Origin: Abyssalbus ytuae
GTDB lineage: Bacteria; Bacteroidota; Bacteroidia; Flavobacteriales; Flavobacteriaceae
Reading direction: 5' to 3'
Assembly: GCF_022807975.1 (NCBI RefSeq)
Contig: NZ_CP094358.1
Span: forward strand, 1,612,001-1,676,000
Length of the DNA stretch: 64,000 nt
Numbering within the stretch: the first letter of the stretch is position 1; the number at the start of each line of letters is the position of its first letter. This document shows, piece after piece, positions 27,501 through 35,539 of the stretch. The position numbers and the translations under genes were made by a program. The notes under the pieces were generated by a model. It was not told the DNA's origin. It ran no database searches and was given only the letters and a program-made list of their open reading frames with translations.

Positions 27501-27705
27501 CCAATGATGCTGCTGCAGTACTAAATCCTACATATTTAAGAAAATCTCTCCTTGTAGTTGATGACGACTCTAAATTTTCCTTGTCCCCCAAAAACTCATC
27601 TACAGGTATTTCCTCAACAAACTCATTCTGTTTAAGTGCCTCTGTTACAGAACTATTTGAATTTAGCTCCTCAACACTTTTCCAGTATTTTTTGTTTGAT
27701 GCCAT
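24559..27705 (-). CDS. actB: Alternative complex III subunit ActB (molybdopterin-like and iron-sulfur fusion)
   Basis: This encodes 1048 residues. A twin-arginine-type signal (TTRRDFLKYVGFSTAAASLAAC, residues about 50-71) shows export; the final Cys could also be lipidated. Residues about 80-720 resemble a molybdopterin oxidoreductase but, as in other ActB proteins, would not bind the cofactor. Residues 740-1010 form the ferredoxin-like part with four cysteine clusters: CTGCGACVIACHAEN, CQHCNHAPCETVCPV, CVGTRYCANNCPYKVRRF and CSMCIQKTQK with a distal CSAACSTGA. These hold 4Fe-4S/3Fe-4S centres that carry electrons from quinol to the ActA hemes. It lies between actA (33 bp upstream) and actC. 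Confidence 0.93.
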   Translation of the reverse strand: MASNKKYWKSVEELNSNSSVTEALKQNEFVEEIPVDEFLGDKENLESSSTTRRDFLKYVGFSTAAASLAACEGPVRTSIPYVVQPEEIRPGVANYYATTIADGYDFASILIKTREGRPIKVENNTDATVNGSANARVQASVLSLYDSLRVQGPKTKGEYVSWDKLDADVIAKLNSVKASGKQIVLLTQTFASPSTYKLVKEFSEKYGNVKHVQYDAISEDAALNAFEARYGSRALADYDFSRAELIVSFGADFLGDWQGGGYDAGYAKGRVPEKGKMSRHIQFESNMSLTGANADRRIPLTPSQQKIALAKFYGFLNNSPVAGQLPETVEAAVKSAVAQVKAKGSKAVVVAGIQDEVAQKIVLAINEKINSASFDASSPKLNRQGNVKDVISLIKDMKAGKIGALIASGVNPVYTLPNAVDFQEGMEKVGLSVVFSMKEDETSALAQYIAAAPHYLESWGDVEIKKGHYGLTQPTIKPIFNTRQFQDSLLKWTGNDKSYYEYIKENWSSSVLSAGVSWNQALHDGVFEAPLAEVEQIEVSQPVATAPAQNENSGEVEESVAEGITPAELRRLASSASSGLELTLYAKTGMGDGQQANNPWLQEFPDPITRVSWDNYVTISRFDAEELGMENINVANGGLNGSYATIETVDGVSVKVPVIIQPGQAKGSAGLAFGYGRKAGLKPEMQTGINAYQLYKDFNNIQSVTISQASGEHEFACLQLHNTLMGRGDIVKETTLEIFNTKDSHVWNPVPHVSLNHEEVPATSVDLWDEFDRSVGHHFNLSIDLNACTGCGACVIACHAENNVPVVGKAEVRKSRDMHWLRIDRYYSSEETFEDDNIKKEEMDGLWGEKGSLGSFGEMENPSENPQVVFQPVMCQHCNHAPCETVCPVAATSHGRQGQNHMAYNRCVGTRYCANNCPYKVRRFNWFLYNNNEEFDFYMNDDLGKMVLNPDVVVRSRGVMEKCSMCIQKTQKTILDAKRDGRVIKDGEFQTACSAACSTGAMVFGDINEEESEIAKLKEDERAYHLLEHVGTKPNVFYHVKVRNTEEA

Positions 27706-27738
27706 GTTATATAAAAAATTAACTCTTTAACAATTAAA

Positions 27739-29025
27739 TTAATAGTGACACTTACCACACTCCAGACCTCCCATTTGGGCAGCAGTAAGTTTATCAACTC
27801 CATATTTCTTGGATAATTCAGCATGAATTTTTTCGTAGTATGCATTATCCTCTACTTTAATATTGGTTTCACGATGGCAATTAACACACCATCCCATTGT
27901 TAAAGGAGAATATTGATACACTACCTCCATCTCTTCGATAGGACCGTGACATTTTTGGCATTCAAGCCCTGCCACTTCCACATGCTGAGAGTGATTGAAG
28001 TAAACAAAATCAGGAAGATTATGTATTCTGATCCACTTTACAGGTTTTGTATTCCCTGTATAAGCTTGATTTGAAGCATCCCATCCAACAGCAGCATACA
28101 GCTTTTGTATTTCTCCGTCGTAAAACTCTTTTGTATGCTCTGCAGTCACCTCACCATTATAATCTGATATGTTCTTATGACAATTCATACATACATTCAG
28201 AGAAGGAATTCCCGAATGTTTTGAAACTCTGGCAGATGAGTGACAATATTTACAATCTATTTGATTATCGCCCGCATGAATTTTATGCGAAAAATGAATA
28301 GGCTGAACCGGTTGATAACCCTGATCAACACCAACTTGCATAAAATATCCGTACACAAAGTAGGCTGATGCCAGAAGAAAAAATATTGCAGTTACCAATA
28401 CCAGAAACTGATTTTTAACAAAAGCTTTCCATACAGGCAACCTCTTTTCAGATTCTACTTTTGCAAATTCCACACCACTGGCCTCGGCTATCCTTTTAAG
28501 CGTTTTGGTTACCAAAAACAACATTACTATCAATAACGCAAAAACAAGCGCTAGAGCTACCAGAATAACATTATTTGATATTCCGGAAGAACCTTGTCCG
28601 GAACCTGCCCCGGAAGCCACATCTCCACCAGCCGGAGCTGCTGGTTCTGCCTTTGGCTGCATTGTATAGGCAATAATATTATCAATATCTTCATTAGATA
28701 ACTGAGGAAAAGGAGTCATTACCGATCCGTTATACTCCTCAAAAACAGCTACTGCCTGAGGATCTCCTGCCTTTACCATGGCAGAACTGTTATGAATCCA
28801 GTTATATAACCACTCTCTTTCATATTTATCACCTACTCCTCTAAGCGCAGGACCTGTCATTTTCTTATCAAGATTATGACAAGCAGCACAATTAGCATTA
28901 AACAATGCCTTCCCCTTAGCGGGGTCTCCATCCTGAGCAAAAAGAGAAGTTGAAAGCGACAACAGGAAAGCAAATCCGATACCTAAAATTCTGGAAATTG
29001 AATTACGGTGTATCCCTTTTTTCAT
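27739..29025 (-). CDS. actA: Alternative complex III subunit ActA, multiheme cytochrome c (six CXXCH motifs)
   Basis: This encodes 428 residues from the ATG at 29023-29025; a TTG at 29046 would add seven residues and lacks support. A signal peptide spans 1-31 (ending LSTSLFAQ). An N-terminal monoheme cytochrome c domain (CAACHNLD) is followed by an Ala/Gly linker, two membrane helices and a C-terminal pentaheme domain with CKYCH, CMNCH, CQKCH, CVNCH and CGKCH. The six hemes receive electrons from the ActB iron-sulfur clusters on the periplasmic side. It is the first gene of the operon, and a well-formed promoter lies about 90 bp upstream. Confidence 0.93.
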   Translation of the reverse strand: MKKGIHRNSISRILGIGFAFLLSLSTSLFAQDGDPAKGKALFNANCAACHNLDKKMTGPALRGVGDKYEREWLYNWIHNSSAMVKAGDPQAVAVFEEYNGSVMTPFPQLSNEDIDNIIAYTMQPKAEPAAPAGGDVASGAGSGQGSSGISNNVILVALALVFALLIVMLFLVTKTLKRIAEASGVEFAKVESEKRLPVWKAFVKNQFLVLVTAIFFLLASAYFVYGYFMQVGVDQGYQPVQPIHFSHKIHAGDNQIDCKYCHSSARVSKHSGIPSLNVCMNCHKNISDYNGEVTAEHTKEFYDGEIQKLYAAVGWDASNQAYTGNTKPVKWIRIHNLPDFVYFNHSQHVEVAGLECQKCHGPIEEMEVVYQYSPLTMGWCVNCHRETNIKVEDNAYYEKIHAELSKKYGVDKLTAAQMGGLECGKCHY

Positions 29026-29114
29026 ATTATAGTATGTGTATTTCAATCTTTTAAATTGGCACGATTTTTATTGCCTATTAAAAGTAATAAACCTCGTTCT
29101 TTTAAATTTGAGCA

Positions 29115-29143
29115 CAAAAATACGATATAGACTGAATTAGCAA
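29115..29143 (-). promoter_or_regulatory. Promoter of the act-cox operon
   Basis: On the minus strand TTG (complement of 29141-29143), an 18-base spacer and TATTTTTG (complement of 29115-29122) match the Bacteroidota -33/-7 consensus TTG-N17/23-TAnnTTTG. Transcription would start near 29108, leaving a leader of about 80 bases before the actA ATG. Confidence 0.7.
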
Positions 29144-29248
29144 AATGTTAGTGAAGTGTTAACGTATAATTTATAATAATTCTAAATAATTTTTTTTACC
29201 ACAATAAACAAGATATAATTTACTTTTGTATTAAAAATAAAAATAGCC

Positions 29249-29677
29249 ATGACAGTTTTTAAAAAAAACAGAAAGCAACTTATTGTATTTATAGTTTTAT
29301 TTTCCAGCGGTTTAGCTTTTTCACAAACAGACAGCCTTAACCTGAATTATAACAGGAAAATGTTTGACCCACCAGAGGGGATAGTCACTATAGATCACGA
29401 CCCAAAGATTGATGCATTATTGCAAGCAAAAATAAAGTTCAATAAAAGTGATAATGAAAACTATTACAGGATCCAGATATATAATGGCCCTTTAGCAGGA
29501 GCTGAAAGAACAAAAGAAGAGTTTAAAAAACAATATTACGACTGGTCTTGTGATATCAGTTTTGAATCTCCAAATTATAAAGTAAGGGTGGGAAAATTTA
29601 AGACCAGGCTTGAAGCAGATAAAAATTTGCTGGAGATGAGAAAAAAATATTCCAATGCATTTTTATTGATACCCTAA
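29249..29677 (+). CDS. SPOR-domain periplasmic protein
   Basis: This encodes 142 residues. A signal peptide at 1-25 (cleavage after LAFSQ) is followed by a short linker and a C-terminal SPOR domain (about 65-142) with the pattern YRIQIYNG, then YKVRVGKFKTRLEADKNLLEMRKKY. SPOR domains bind denuded glycan strands of peptidoglycan, so the protein is likely a periplasmic, wall-associated factor. It is transcribed alone, divergently from actA; a box TACTTTTG lies about 25 bp before the start. A terminator follows. Confidence 0.85.
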   Translation: MTVFKKNRKQLIVFIVLFSSGLAFSQTDSLNLNYNRKMFDPPEGIVTIDHDPKIDALLQAKIKFNKSDNENYYRIQIYNGPLAGAERTKEEFKKQYYDWSCDISFESPNYKVRVGKFKTRLEADKNLLEMRKKYSNAFLLIP

Positions 29678-29763
29678 ACCCCCCGGAATTGGTTCCTAAA
29701 GTTTTTTAAACCCTCCCTGATTATAAGACAGGAGAAGTATTTTATCCCGAATGAGAATAAAAA

Positions 29764-29790
29764 AAGCCCCGGAAAACCGGGGCTTTTTTT
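29764..29790. terminator. Bidirectional terminator between the SPOR gene and infB
   Basis: Arms AAGCCCCGG (29764-29772) and CCGGGGCTT (29777-29785) enclose AAAA, with A-tract on the left and T-tract on the right. It can end transcripts from both the plus-strand SPOR gene and the minus-strand rimP-nusA-infB operon. Confidence 0.88.
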
Positions 29791-29807
29791 ATAATTAATT
29801 TTCTGTT

Positions 29808-32516
29808 CTACTTCAATTTCTTTTTAACAGCCACTTCCTGAAAGGCTTCAATAATATCCCCCTCTTTAATGTCATTGTAATTTTTTACCTGCATACCACA
29901 GTCGTAGCCTTTAGAAACTTCTTTAACATCATCTTTGAATCGTTTTAAAGATGCAAGTTCTCCGGTAAATATTACAACACCGTCACGGATTAATCTTATA
30001 TTAGAATTTCTGAATATTTTACCGTCTGTAACCATACAACCTGCAATAGTTCCGACTTTAGAAATTTTAAAGGTTTCCCTAATTTCTGCGGTACCTGTTA
30101 TTTCTTCCTTCATTTCAGGCGATAACATACCTTCCATTGCGTCTTTCAGATCATTAATAGCATCATATATAATAGAGTAAGTTCTTATGTCTATTTCTTC
30201 TCTGTCTGCAACTATTCTTGCATTCCCCATAGGCCTTACGTTAAATCCTATAATAATTGCATCGGATGCTGATGCCAGCAAGACATCAGATTCGGTAATA
30301 GCACCTACTGCTTTATGAATAATATTAATGTGTATTTCATCAGTTGATAGTTTCTGGAATGAATCTGTTAAAGCTTCAACCGATCCATCAACATCACCTT
30401 TAAGAATAATATTCAATTCTTTAAAATCACCAAGAGCAATACGCCTTCCAATTTCATCTAAAGTAATATGACGCTGGGTCCTTACCGATTGCTCTCTTTG
30501 CAATTGAGTTCTTTTTACTGCAATTTGTTTGGCCTCTCTTTCATCTTCAAATACATGGAACTTATCACCAGCCTGAGGAGCTCCATCCAAGCCTAAAAGA
30601 GATACGGGAATTGAAGGGCCAGCCTTTTCAATATTATTACCCCTTTCATCAAACATGGCTTTTATTTTACCACTATGTGTTCCTGCTAAAACATAATCAC
30701 CAATTTCCAAAGTACCTGCCTGCACCAATACTGTAGCAACATACCCTCTACCTTTATCAAGAAATGCTTCTACTACAGTTCCGGAGCCAAGTTTATCAGG
30801 GTTAGCGGTTAGTTCCAGAAGCTCAGCTTCGAGCAACACTTTTTCCAATAACTCTTTAACTCCCTGACCTGTTTTTGCCGATATATCATGTGATTGTATT
30901 TTACCACCCCAATCTTCAACAAGCAAGTTCATATTAGCCAATCCTTCTTTAATTTTATCTACATTAGCGGTTGGCTTATCAATTTTATTAATCGCAAAAA
31001 CTATAGGCACCCCAGCGGCCTGGGCATGACTAATAGCTTCTTTTGTCTGCGGCATAATATCATCATCGGCTGCTACTACAATGATTGCAATATCGGTTAC
31101 CTGGGCCCCCCTTGCACGCATAGCGGTAAATGCCTCGTGACCAGGAGTATCCAGGAAAGTTATTTTTTGACCATCATCTAAAGTTACACCGTACGCACCA
31201 ATATGCTGGGTTATACCCCCGCTTTCCCCGGCTATTACATTCTCTTTACGTATGTAATCCAACAAGGATGTTTTACCATGGTCTACGTGTCCCATTACTG
31301 TTACAATAGGAGCCCTTGGTTTTAAATCTTCTTCCGCATCTTCTTCTTCCGGTATCGCTTCTTCTATATCTGCCGTAATAAACTCAACTTCATAACCAAA
31401 CTCTTCGGCTACTATTGAAAGAGTTTCTGCATCCAGCCTCTGGTTCATGGTAACCATAATACCCAAAGACATACAGGCAGAAATAATGCGGGTAACAGAG
31501 ACCTCCATCATTGTAGCTATTTCATTAACGGTTACAAATTCTGTCACCTTTAAAACTTTGCTTTCAAGTTCCTGTTGTGCTTGTTCTTCCTCGGTTTTTT
31601 GCCTGTGAATATCTCTTTTTTCCCTACGGTATTTTGCTCCTTTTGATTTTGTAGATTTTCCCTGAAGCTTTTCGAGGGTTTCTCTAACCTGTTTTTGGAT
31701 TTCTTCCTCTGTCAGCTCAGCTTTAGGAACAGGCTTAGAACCTTTTCTTCCTCCCTGTTTTGGTTTACCTTTACTAAATTTATTTCCTCCTCCTTTTTCA
31801 TTAAAGTTTTTTGAATCTTTAGTGATTCTCTTTCTCCTTTTCTTTTTATCAAAATCTGAAGAAGGTTTTTGGTCTTTTTTGGGTTCTTCTTTCTTTTTCT
31901 TTGGTTTTTTAAACTGATTGAGATCAATTTTCTCCCCTGTAACTTTTGGCCCAGTTAGCTTTTGGTATTTTGTTTTGATCGTATCCGGTTCGCCAGGAAC
32001 ACTTTCTATGGTTTGTTGCTCTTTAACTTTGTTTGGCTGGGGCTGGGGCTGAGGCTTGGACACTGGTTCTTTTTTAACTTCGGGCTGTTGTGGTTTTTCT
32101 TCCTTTACAGGCTCTACAGATGGTTCGGGAACTTGTTTTTCCTGTTGTTTTTCCTCTTTCTTATCAAGATCTATTTTTCCAACAGTTTTAGGAGTACTAA
32201 TTTTGGCTTTAGCACGTATGATTTCCTGCTGTTTTTCAGAAGCCCTGCGTTTTTCTTCAATCTCCTTCTCCAGTTCCTGTCTGATGGCTTCCTTTTCTTT
32301 ACGCTTCTCTTCACTTACTTCGATAGAAGCAACTTTTTTACTCTTATCTGTTTGAAATTCGTCAAGAAGCACCTGATATACTTCATTAGTTATTTTGGCC
32401 GTTGGTCTTGCATCTATTTCATGCCCTTTAGAAGCAAGATGCTCTACAGCCCTGTCTAATGAAATATTAAGTTCTCTTAAAACTTTATTAAGCCTCAATG
32501 TTGCGTTTTCAGCCAT
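29808..32516 (-). CDS. infB: Translation initiation factor IF-2
   Basis: This encodes 902 residues of the GTPase that brings initiator tRNA to the 30S subunit and promotes subunit joining. The N-terminal IF2-N helix domain (about 1-60) is followed by a long Lys/Glu/Pro/Gln-rich unstructured region (about 60-320). Then come a second IF2-N region, the G domain from about residue 405 ([21 protein letters not shown]) and the C-terminal beta-barrel domains that bind fMet-tRNA. The N-terminal extension is within the range seen in Bacteroidota. It is the last gene of rimP-nusA-infB, 35 bp after nusA. Confidence 0.97.
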   Translation of the reverse strand: MAENATLRLNKVLRELNISLDRAVEHLASKGHEIDARPTAKITNEVYQVLLDEFQTDKSKKVASIEVSEEKRKEKEAIRQELEKEIEEKRRASEKQQEIIRAKAKISTPKTVGKIDLDKKEEKQQEKQVPEPSVEPVKEEKPQQPEVKKEPVSKPQPQPQPNKVKEQQTIESVPGEPDTIKTKYQKLTGPKVTGEKIDLNQFKKPKKKKEEPKKDQKPSSDFDKKKRRKRITKDSKNFNEKGGGNKFSKGKPKQGGRKGSKPVPKAELTEEEIQKQVRETLEKLQGKSTKSKGAKYRREKRDIHRQKTEEEQAQQELESKVLKVTEFVTVNEIATMMEVSVTRIISACMSLGIMVTMNQRLDAETLSIVAEEFGYEVEFITADIEEAIPEEEDAEEDLKPRAPIVTVMGHVDHGKTSLLDYIRKENVIAGESGGITQHIGAYGVTLDDGQKITFLDTPGHEAFTAMRARGAQVTDIAIIVVAADDDIMPQTKEAISHAQAAGVPIVFAINKIDKPTANVDKIKEGLANMNLLVEDWGGKIQSHDISAKTGQGVKELLEKVLLEAELLELTANPDKLGSGTVVEAFLDKGRGYVATVLVQAGTLEIGDYVLAGTHSGKIKAMFDERGNNIEKAGPSIPVSLLGLDGAPQAGDKFHVFEDEREAKQIAVKRTQLQREQSVRTQRHITLDEIGRRIALGDFKELNIILKGDVDGSVEALTDSFQKLSTDEIHINIIHKAVGAITESDVLLASASDAIIIGFNVRPMGNARIVADREEIDIRTYSIIYDAINDLKDAMEGMLSPEMKEEITGTAEIRETFKISKVGTIAGCMVTDGKIFRNSNIRLIRDGVVIFTGELASLKRFKDDVKEVSKGYDCGMQVKNYNDIKEGDIIEAFQEVAVKKKLK

Positions 32517-32551
32517 AATTAATTTTTACTCCCTAAATTTTATTTAAGTTT

Positions 32552-33784
32552 TTAGTCTTCGAACTCTTCTTTAAGAATCCTAACAACTTCAAGAACAGTT
32601 TCTTCTTCCAAATCTGTTCTTTTTATTAAATCGTTTACATCTTGATCCAGCACACTTCTGGCCGTATCTAAACCAATCTTTTTAAATTCATCTATAATCC
32701 ACTGTTCAATTTCATCAGAGAATTCGGTAAGTTCTACATCTTCTTCCACTCCTTCTCTAAATACATCAATTTCATAGCCTGTGAGCTGACCGGCTAACCG
32801 GATATTGTGACCTCCTTTTCCTATAGCTTTAGAAACTTCTTCTGGCCTTAATATAACTTCAGCCCTTTTATTTGCTTCGTCCAAAGATACGGAAACTACT
32901 TTTGCCGGGCTTAATGCTCTGCTAATTAATAACTGAGGATTATTGGTATAATTTATAACATCAATATTTTCATTACCCAGTTCTCTCACAATGCCATGAA
33001 TTCTGGATCCTTTCATTCCGACACAAGCCCCTACAGGGTCTATCCTGTCATCATACGAATCTACAGCAACTTTTGCTTTTTCTCCAGGTATTCTCACAAC
33101 TTTTTTAACGCTGATCAAACCATCAAACACTTCTGGTATTTCCTGTTCAAATAATTTTTCAAGAAAATCAGGTGAAGTCCTTGACATTATAATCATGGGT
33201 TTATTACCTTTTAGCTCAACATTCTCTATAATACCTCTTACGTTTTCTCCCTTTCTGAAAAAGTCAGAAGGAATTTGTTTTTCTTTAGGTAAAATTATTT
33301 CATTGCCTTCATCGTCGAGCAAAATTACAGCTTTATGTCGTATATGATGCACTTCTGCTGTATAAATATCACCTATAAGATCTTTAAACTGTTTGTATAT
33401 TGTTGTATTATCATGCTCATGAATTTTAGAAATTAAATTCTGACGCAATGCCAATATAGCTCTCCGGCCTAAATCTATAAGTTTTACTTCTTCCGAAACA
33501 TCCTCTCCAACTTCAAAATCGGGTTCTATTTTTCGTGCTTCTGTTAAAGATATTTCCTGATTAGGTTCTTCTACTTCCCCATCGGCAACAACCACACGGT
33601 TTCTCCATATTTCCAAATCGCCTTTGTCAGGATTTATAATAATATCAAAATTATCATCAGACCCAAATTTCTTTTTTAGCGCATTTCTAAAAACATCTTC
33701 CAAAATGGCCATAAGCGTTACACGATCTATGAGCTTATCATCCTTAAACTCAGAAAATGATTCGATCAATGCAATATTTTCCAT
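32552..33784 (-). CDS. nusA: Transcription termination/antitermination factor NusA
   Basis: This encodes 410 residues that bind RNA polymerase and nascent RNA, controlling pausing, termination and antitermination. An N-terminal domain (1-130), an S1 domain (about 135-200, GDIYTAEVHHIRHKAVIL) and two KH domains (about 230-345, with GACVGMKGSRIHGIV and AIGKGGHNIRLA GxxG loops) are visible. The C-terminal acidic repeats of the E. coli protein are absent; a short helical tail ends EEFED. This shorter form is normal outside Gammaproteobacteria. It lies 13 bp downstream of rimP. Confidence 0.96.
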   Translation of the reverse strand: MENIALIESFSEFKDDKLIDRVTLMAILEDVFRNALKKKFGSDDNFDIIINPDKGDLEIWRNRVVVADGEVEEPNQEISLTEARKIEPDFEVGEDVSEEVKLIDLGRRAILALRQNLISKIHEHDNTTIYKQFKDLIGDIYTAEVHHIRHKAVILLDDEGNEIILPKEKQIPSDFFRKGENVRGIIENVELKGNKPMIIMSRTSPDFLEKLFEQEIPEVFDGLISVKKVVRIPGEKAKVAVDSYDDRIDPVGACVGMKGSRIHGIVRELGNENIDVINYTNNPQLLISRALSPAKVVSVSLDEANKRAEVILRPEEVSKAIGKGGHNIRLAGQLTGYEIDVFREGVEEDVELTEFSDEIEQWIIDEFKKIGLDTARSVLDQDVNDLIKRTDLEEETVLEVVRILKEEFED

Positions 33785-33797
33785 GTCAATTTTAAAA

Positions 33798-34259
33798 TTA
33801 AAAAGTTATCTTCACTTTAGCTTCAACAATATTTTCAAACAGTAGTTGTTCTTTTTTTTCTACTGTTACTTTTCCTTTTCCTACGGGTTTTGCTTCACGG
33901 ACTTTCCATTCCAGAAATATACCCTTGTCGGTTACCTGGGTTAAAGTTCCTTCAAACTTATTTTCACGGGTAGAAACTTTTAATTTTCTGCCTATATTTT
34001 TCAAGTACTGCCTATTATTAACAATAGGCTCCGTTGCCCCGGCTGAGGTTACTTCGAGCGAGAAATCTTCTTCATCCCTGTCAAGGTTATGCTCCACCTG
34101 TCTGCTTGCATCAATGCAATCATTAAGTGTTACTCCGTTGTCACCATCAATTATTACCCTGATTTTATTATCGGGAGAAATATTAAGATCGAGCAAAAAA
34201 AGGTCTTTTCTTTTTAAAAAGAACTGCTCCAAAAGCGCTTCAACCTTGTCTTTTAACAT
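33798..34259 (-). CDS. rimP: Ribosome maturation factor RimP
   Basis: This encodes 153 residues that assist 30S subunit maturation. The N-terminal alpha/beta domain has LLDLNISPDNKIRVIIDGDNGVTLNDC and a DEEDFSLEVTSAGATEPI segment (the SPG-type loop is SAG here). The C-terminal SH3-like domain has GRKLKVSTRENKFEGTLTQV. It is first in the conserved rimP-nusA-infB operon. A possible -7 box TATATTTG (complement of 34326-34333) lies about 70 bp upstream. Confidence 0.93.
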   Translation of the reverse strand: MLKDKVEALLEQFFLKRKDLFLLDLNISPDNKIRVIIDGDNGVTLNDCIDASRQVEHNLDRDEEDFSLEVTSAGATEPIVNNRQYLKNIGRKLKVSTRENKFEGTLTQVTDKGIFLEWKVREAKPVGKGKVTVEKKEQLLFENIVEAKVKITF

Positions 34260-34325
34260 ATTTTCAGTATAAAAAGAGGGGACTTTACGTCCCCTCGAAA
34301 AATAGATATTTCGCTTTCAACGATG

Positions 34326-34333
34326 CAAATATA
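34326..34333 (-). promoter_or_regulatory. Possible -7 box of rimP-nusA-infB
   Basis: The minus strand reads TATATTTG, a match to TAnnTTTG, 67 bp before the rimP ATG. No TTG is seen at the expected -33 distance, so this is tentative. Confidence 0.4.
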
Positions 34334-34422
34334 CAAATTTTTTTTATTATTATTGGTATACTTAATCATTTCGGTATGCAACACTCATTTATTATATTTA
34401 TACCATCTAAAAAAACAATAAC

Positions 34423-35247
34423 ATGAAAAACATTTTAGTCCCAACTGATTTCTCACCACAATCAGAATATGCTTTAAAGGCAGCTGCTCAGTTAGCTAAA
34501 AAATACGATGCTCAAATTCATTTGCTACATGTATTGGAACTCCCTATACATTTGGCTTCTGTTGACTCCGGCCAGATACCTGAAGCTTTATTTTTTCTGA
34601 AGCTGGCTCATCAAAGATTTGAGAAATTTATGGACAAGCCATATTTAAAAGGTATAAAAATTCATGAATCTGTTGAATCCCAAAAAATGGTGGACGGCAT
34701 TGCTCATTTTGTAAAATCAAACGATGTTGATTTAATTGTAATGGGATCAAGCGGGGCCTCAGGAATAAAAGAAATGTTCATAGGTTCCAATACCGAAAAG
34801 GTTGTAAGAAATTCAGATATTCCCGTATTAATTTTAAAAGAAGAAATGAAGAATGCGGAAATAAACAATTTTGTATATGCCTGCGATTTTGAAACCACCT
34901 CTTACAATTCATATAAAAAAGCAGTGGAGTTTGCTGATGATTTTGATGCCGAAATGCATTTATTGTTTGTAAATACACCTAATCAATTTACCACTACCAA
35001 CGAAAGTGAAATGAGAATGAGCGAATTTGTAGGAAAGCTAAAACCTAAAAATTATTCGCTCAACATATATAATGATGACACTATTGAACAGGGTATTTTA
35101 AATTTTTCACGTTCTATAAATGCTGATATGATTGGCGTTAGCACTCATGGAAGACGTGGGTTAAATCACTTCTTTAACGGCAGCATCGGGGAAGATGTGG
35201 CAAATCATGCAATACGCCCTGTAATTACATTTAAGATAGAAGAATAG
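34423..35247 (+). CDS. Universal stress protein with two Usp domains
   Basis: This encodes 274 residues in two tandem UspA folds (about 1-143 and 147-274), cytoplasmic. Domain 1 begins KNILVPTDFSPQSEYALKAA and carries the ATP-binding pattern MGSSGASGIKEMFIGSNTEKVV-x-N-S-x-x-P-V. Domain 2 has GVSTHGRRGLNHFFNGSIGEDVANHA, also GxxG-9-GS. Both sites look competent for ATP. It stands alone, divergent from rimP, and ends at a strong terminator. Double-domain Usp proteins are frequent in Flavobacteriia and respond to starvation and oxidative stress; the specific role here is not evident. Confidence 0.9.
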   Translation: MKNILVPTDFSPQSEYALKAAAQLAKKYDAQIHLLHVLELPIHLASVDSGQIPEALFFLKLAHQRFEKFMDKPYLKGIKIHESVESQKMVDGIAHFVKSNDVDLIVMGSSGASGIKEMFIGSNTEKVVRNSDIPVLILKEEMKNAEINNFVYACDFETTSYNSYKKAVEFADDFDAEMHLLFVNTPNQFTTTNESEMRMSEFVGKLKPKNYSLNIYNDDTIEQGILNFSRSINADMIGVSTHGRRGLNHFFNGSIGEDVANHAIRPVITFKIEE

Positions 35248-35267
35248 TTCCTGTTTTTTATAAAAAC

Positions 35268-35298
35268 AAAAAAACCTGCTTCTCAAAGCAGGTTTTTT
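35268..35298. terminator. Terminator between usp and tRNA-Gln
   Basis: The hairpin has AACCTGCTT and AAAGCAGGTT arms, an A-run before and a T-run after. It serves the plus-strand usp gene and can also stop the minus-strand tRNA-Gln transcript. Confidence 0.8.
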
Positions 35299-35301
35299 AC
35301 G

Positions 35302-35372
35302 TTGGCTCACAAGGATTCGAACCTTGAATGACTGAACCAAAATCAGTAGTGTTACCGTTACACCATGAGCCA
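35302..35372 (-). tRNA. tRNA-Gln (anticodon TTG)
   Basis: Read on the minus strand, the acceptor stem TGGCTCA pairs with TGAGCCA and the discriminator is A. The anticodon stem ACTGA/TCAGT holds the loop TTTTGGT, giving anticodon TTG. The T-loop is GGTTCGAATCC. The CCA end is not encoded. Length is 71 nt. Confidence 0.95.
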
Positions 35373-35539
35373 ATACCTAAATGCGGATGCAAATTTACAT
35401 CAATCTTTTATTTGCACAAATATTTTTTAAATTAATTTTGCCTCATTTTAAAAGTCACTTTGTTAACGTTTATTGAAAATAACTTTTCATCTATTTATTT
35501 ATTATTAAATTCGCCTTCTGTACAGAAACCTAATAATTC

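Noticed and set aside
31962-32459. 165-codon plus-strand frame opposite infB
   Set aside because: It is antisense to the Lys/Glu-rich linker of IF-2, giving a Phe-rich nonsense protein.
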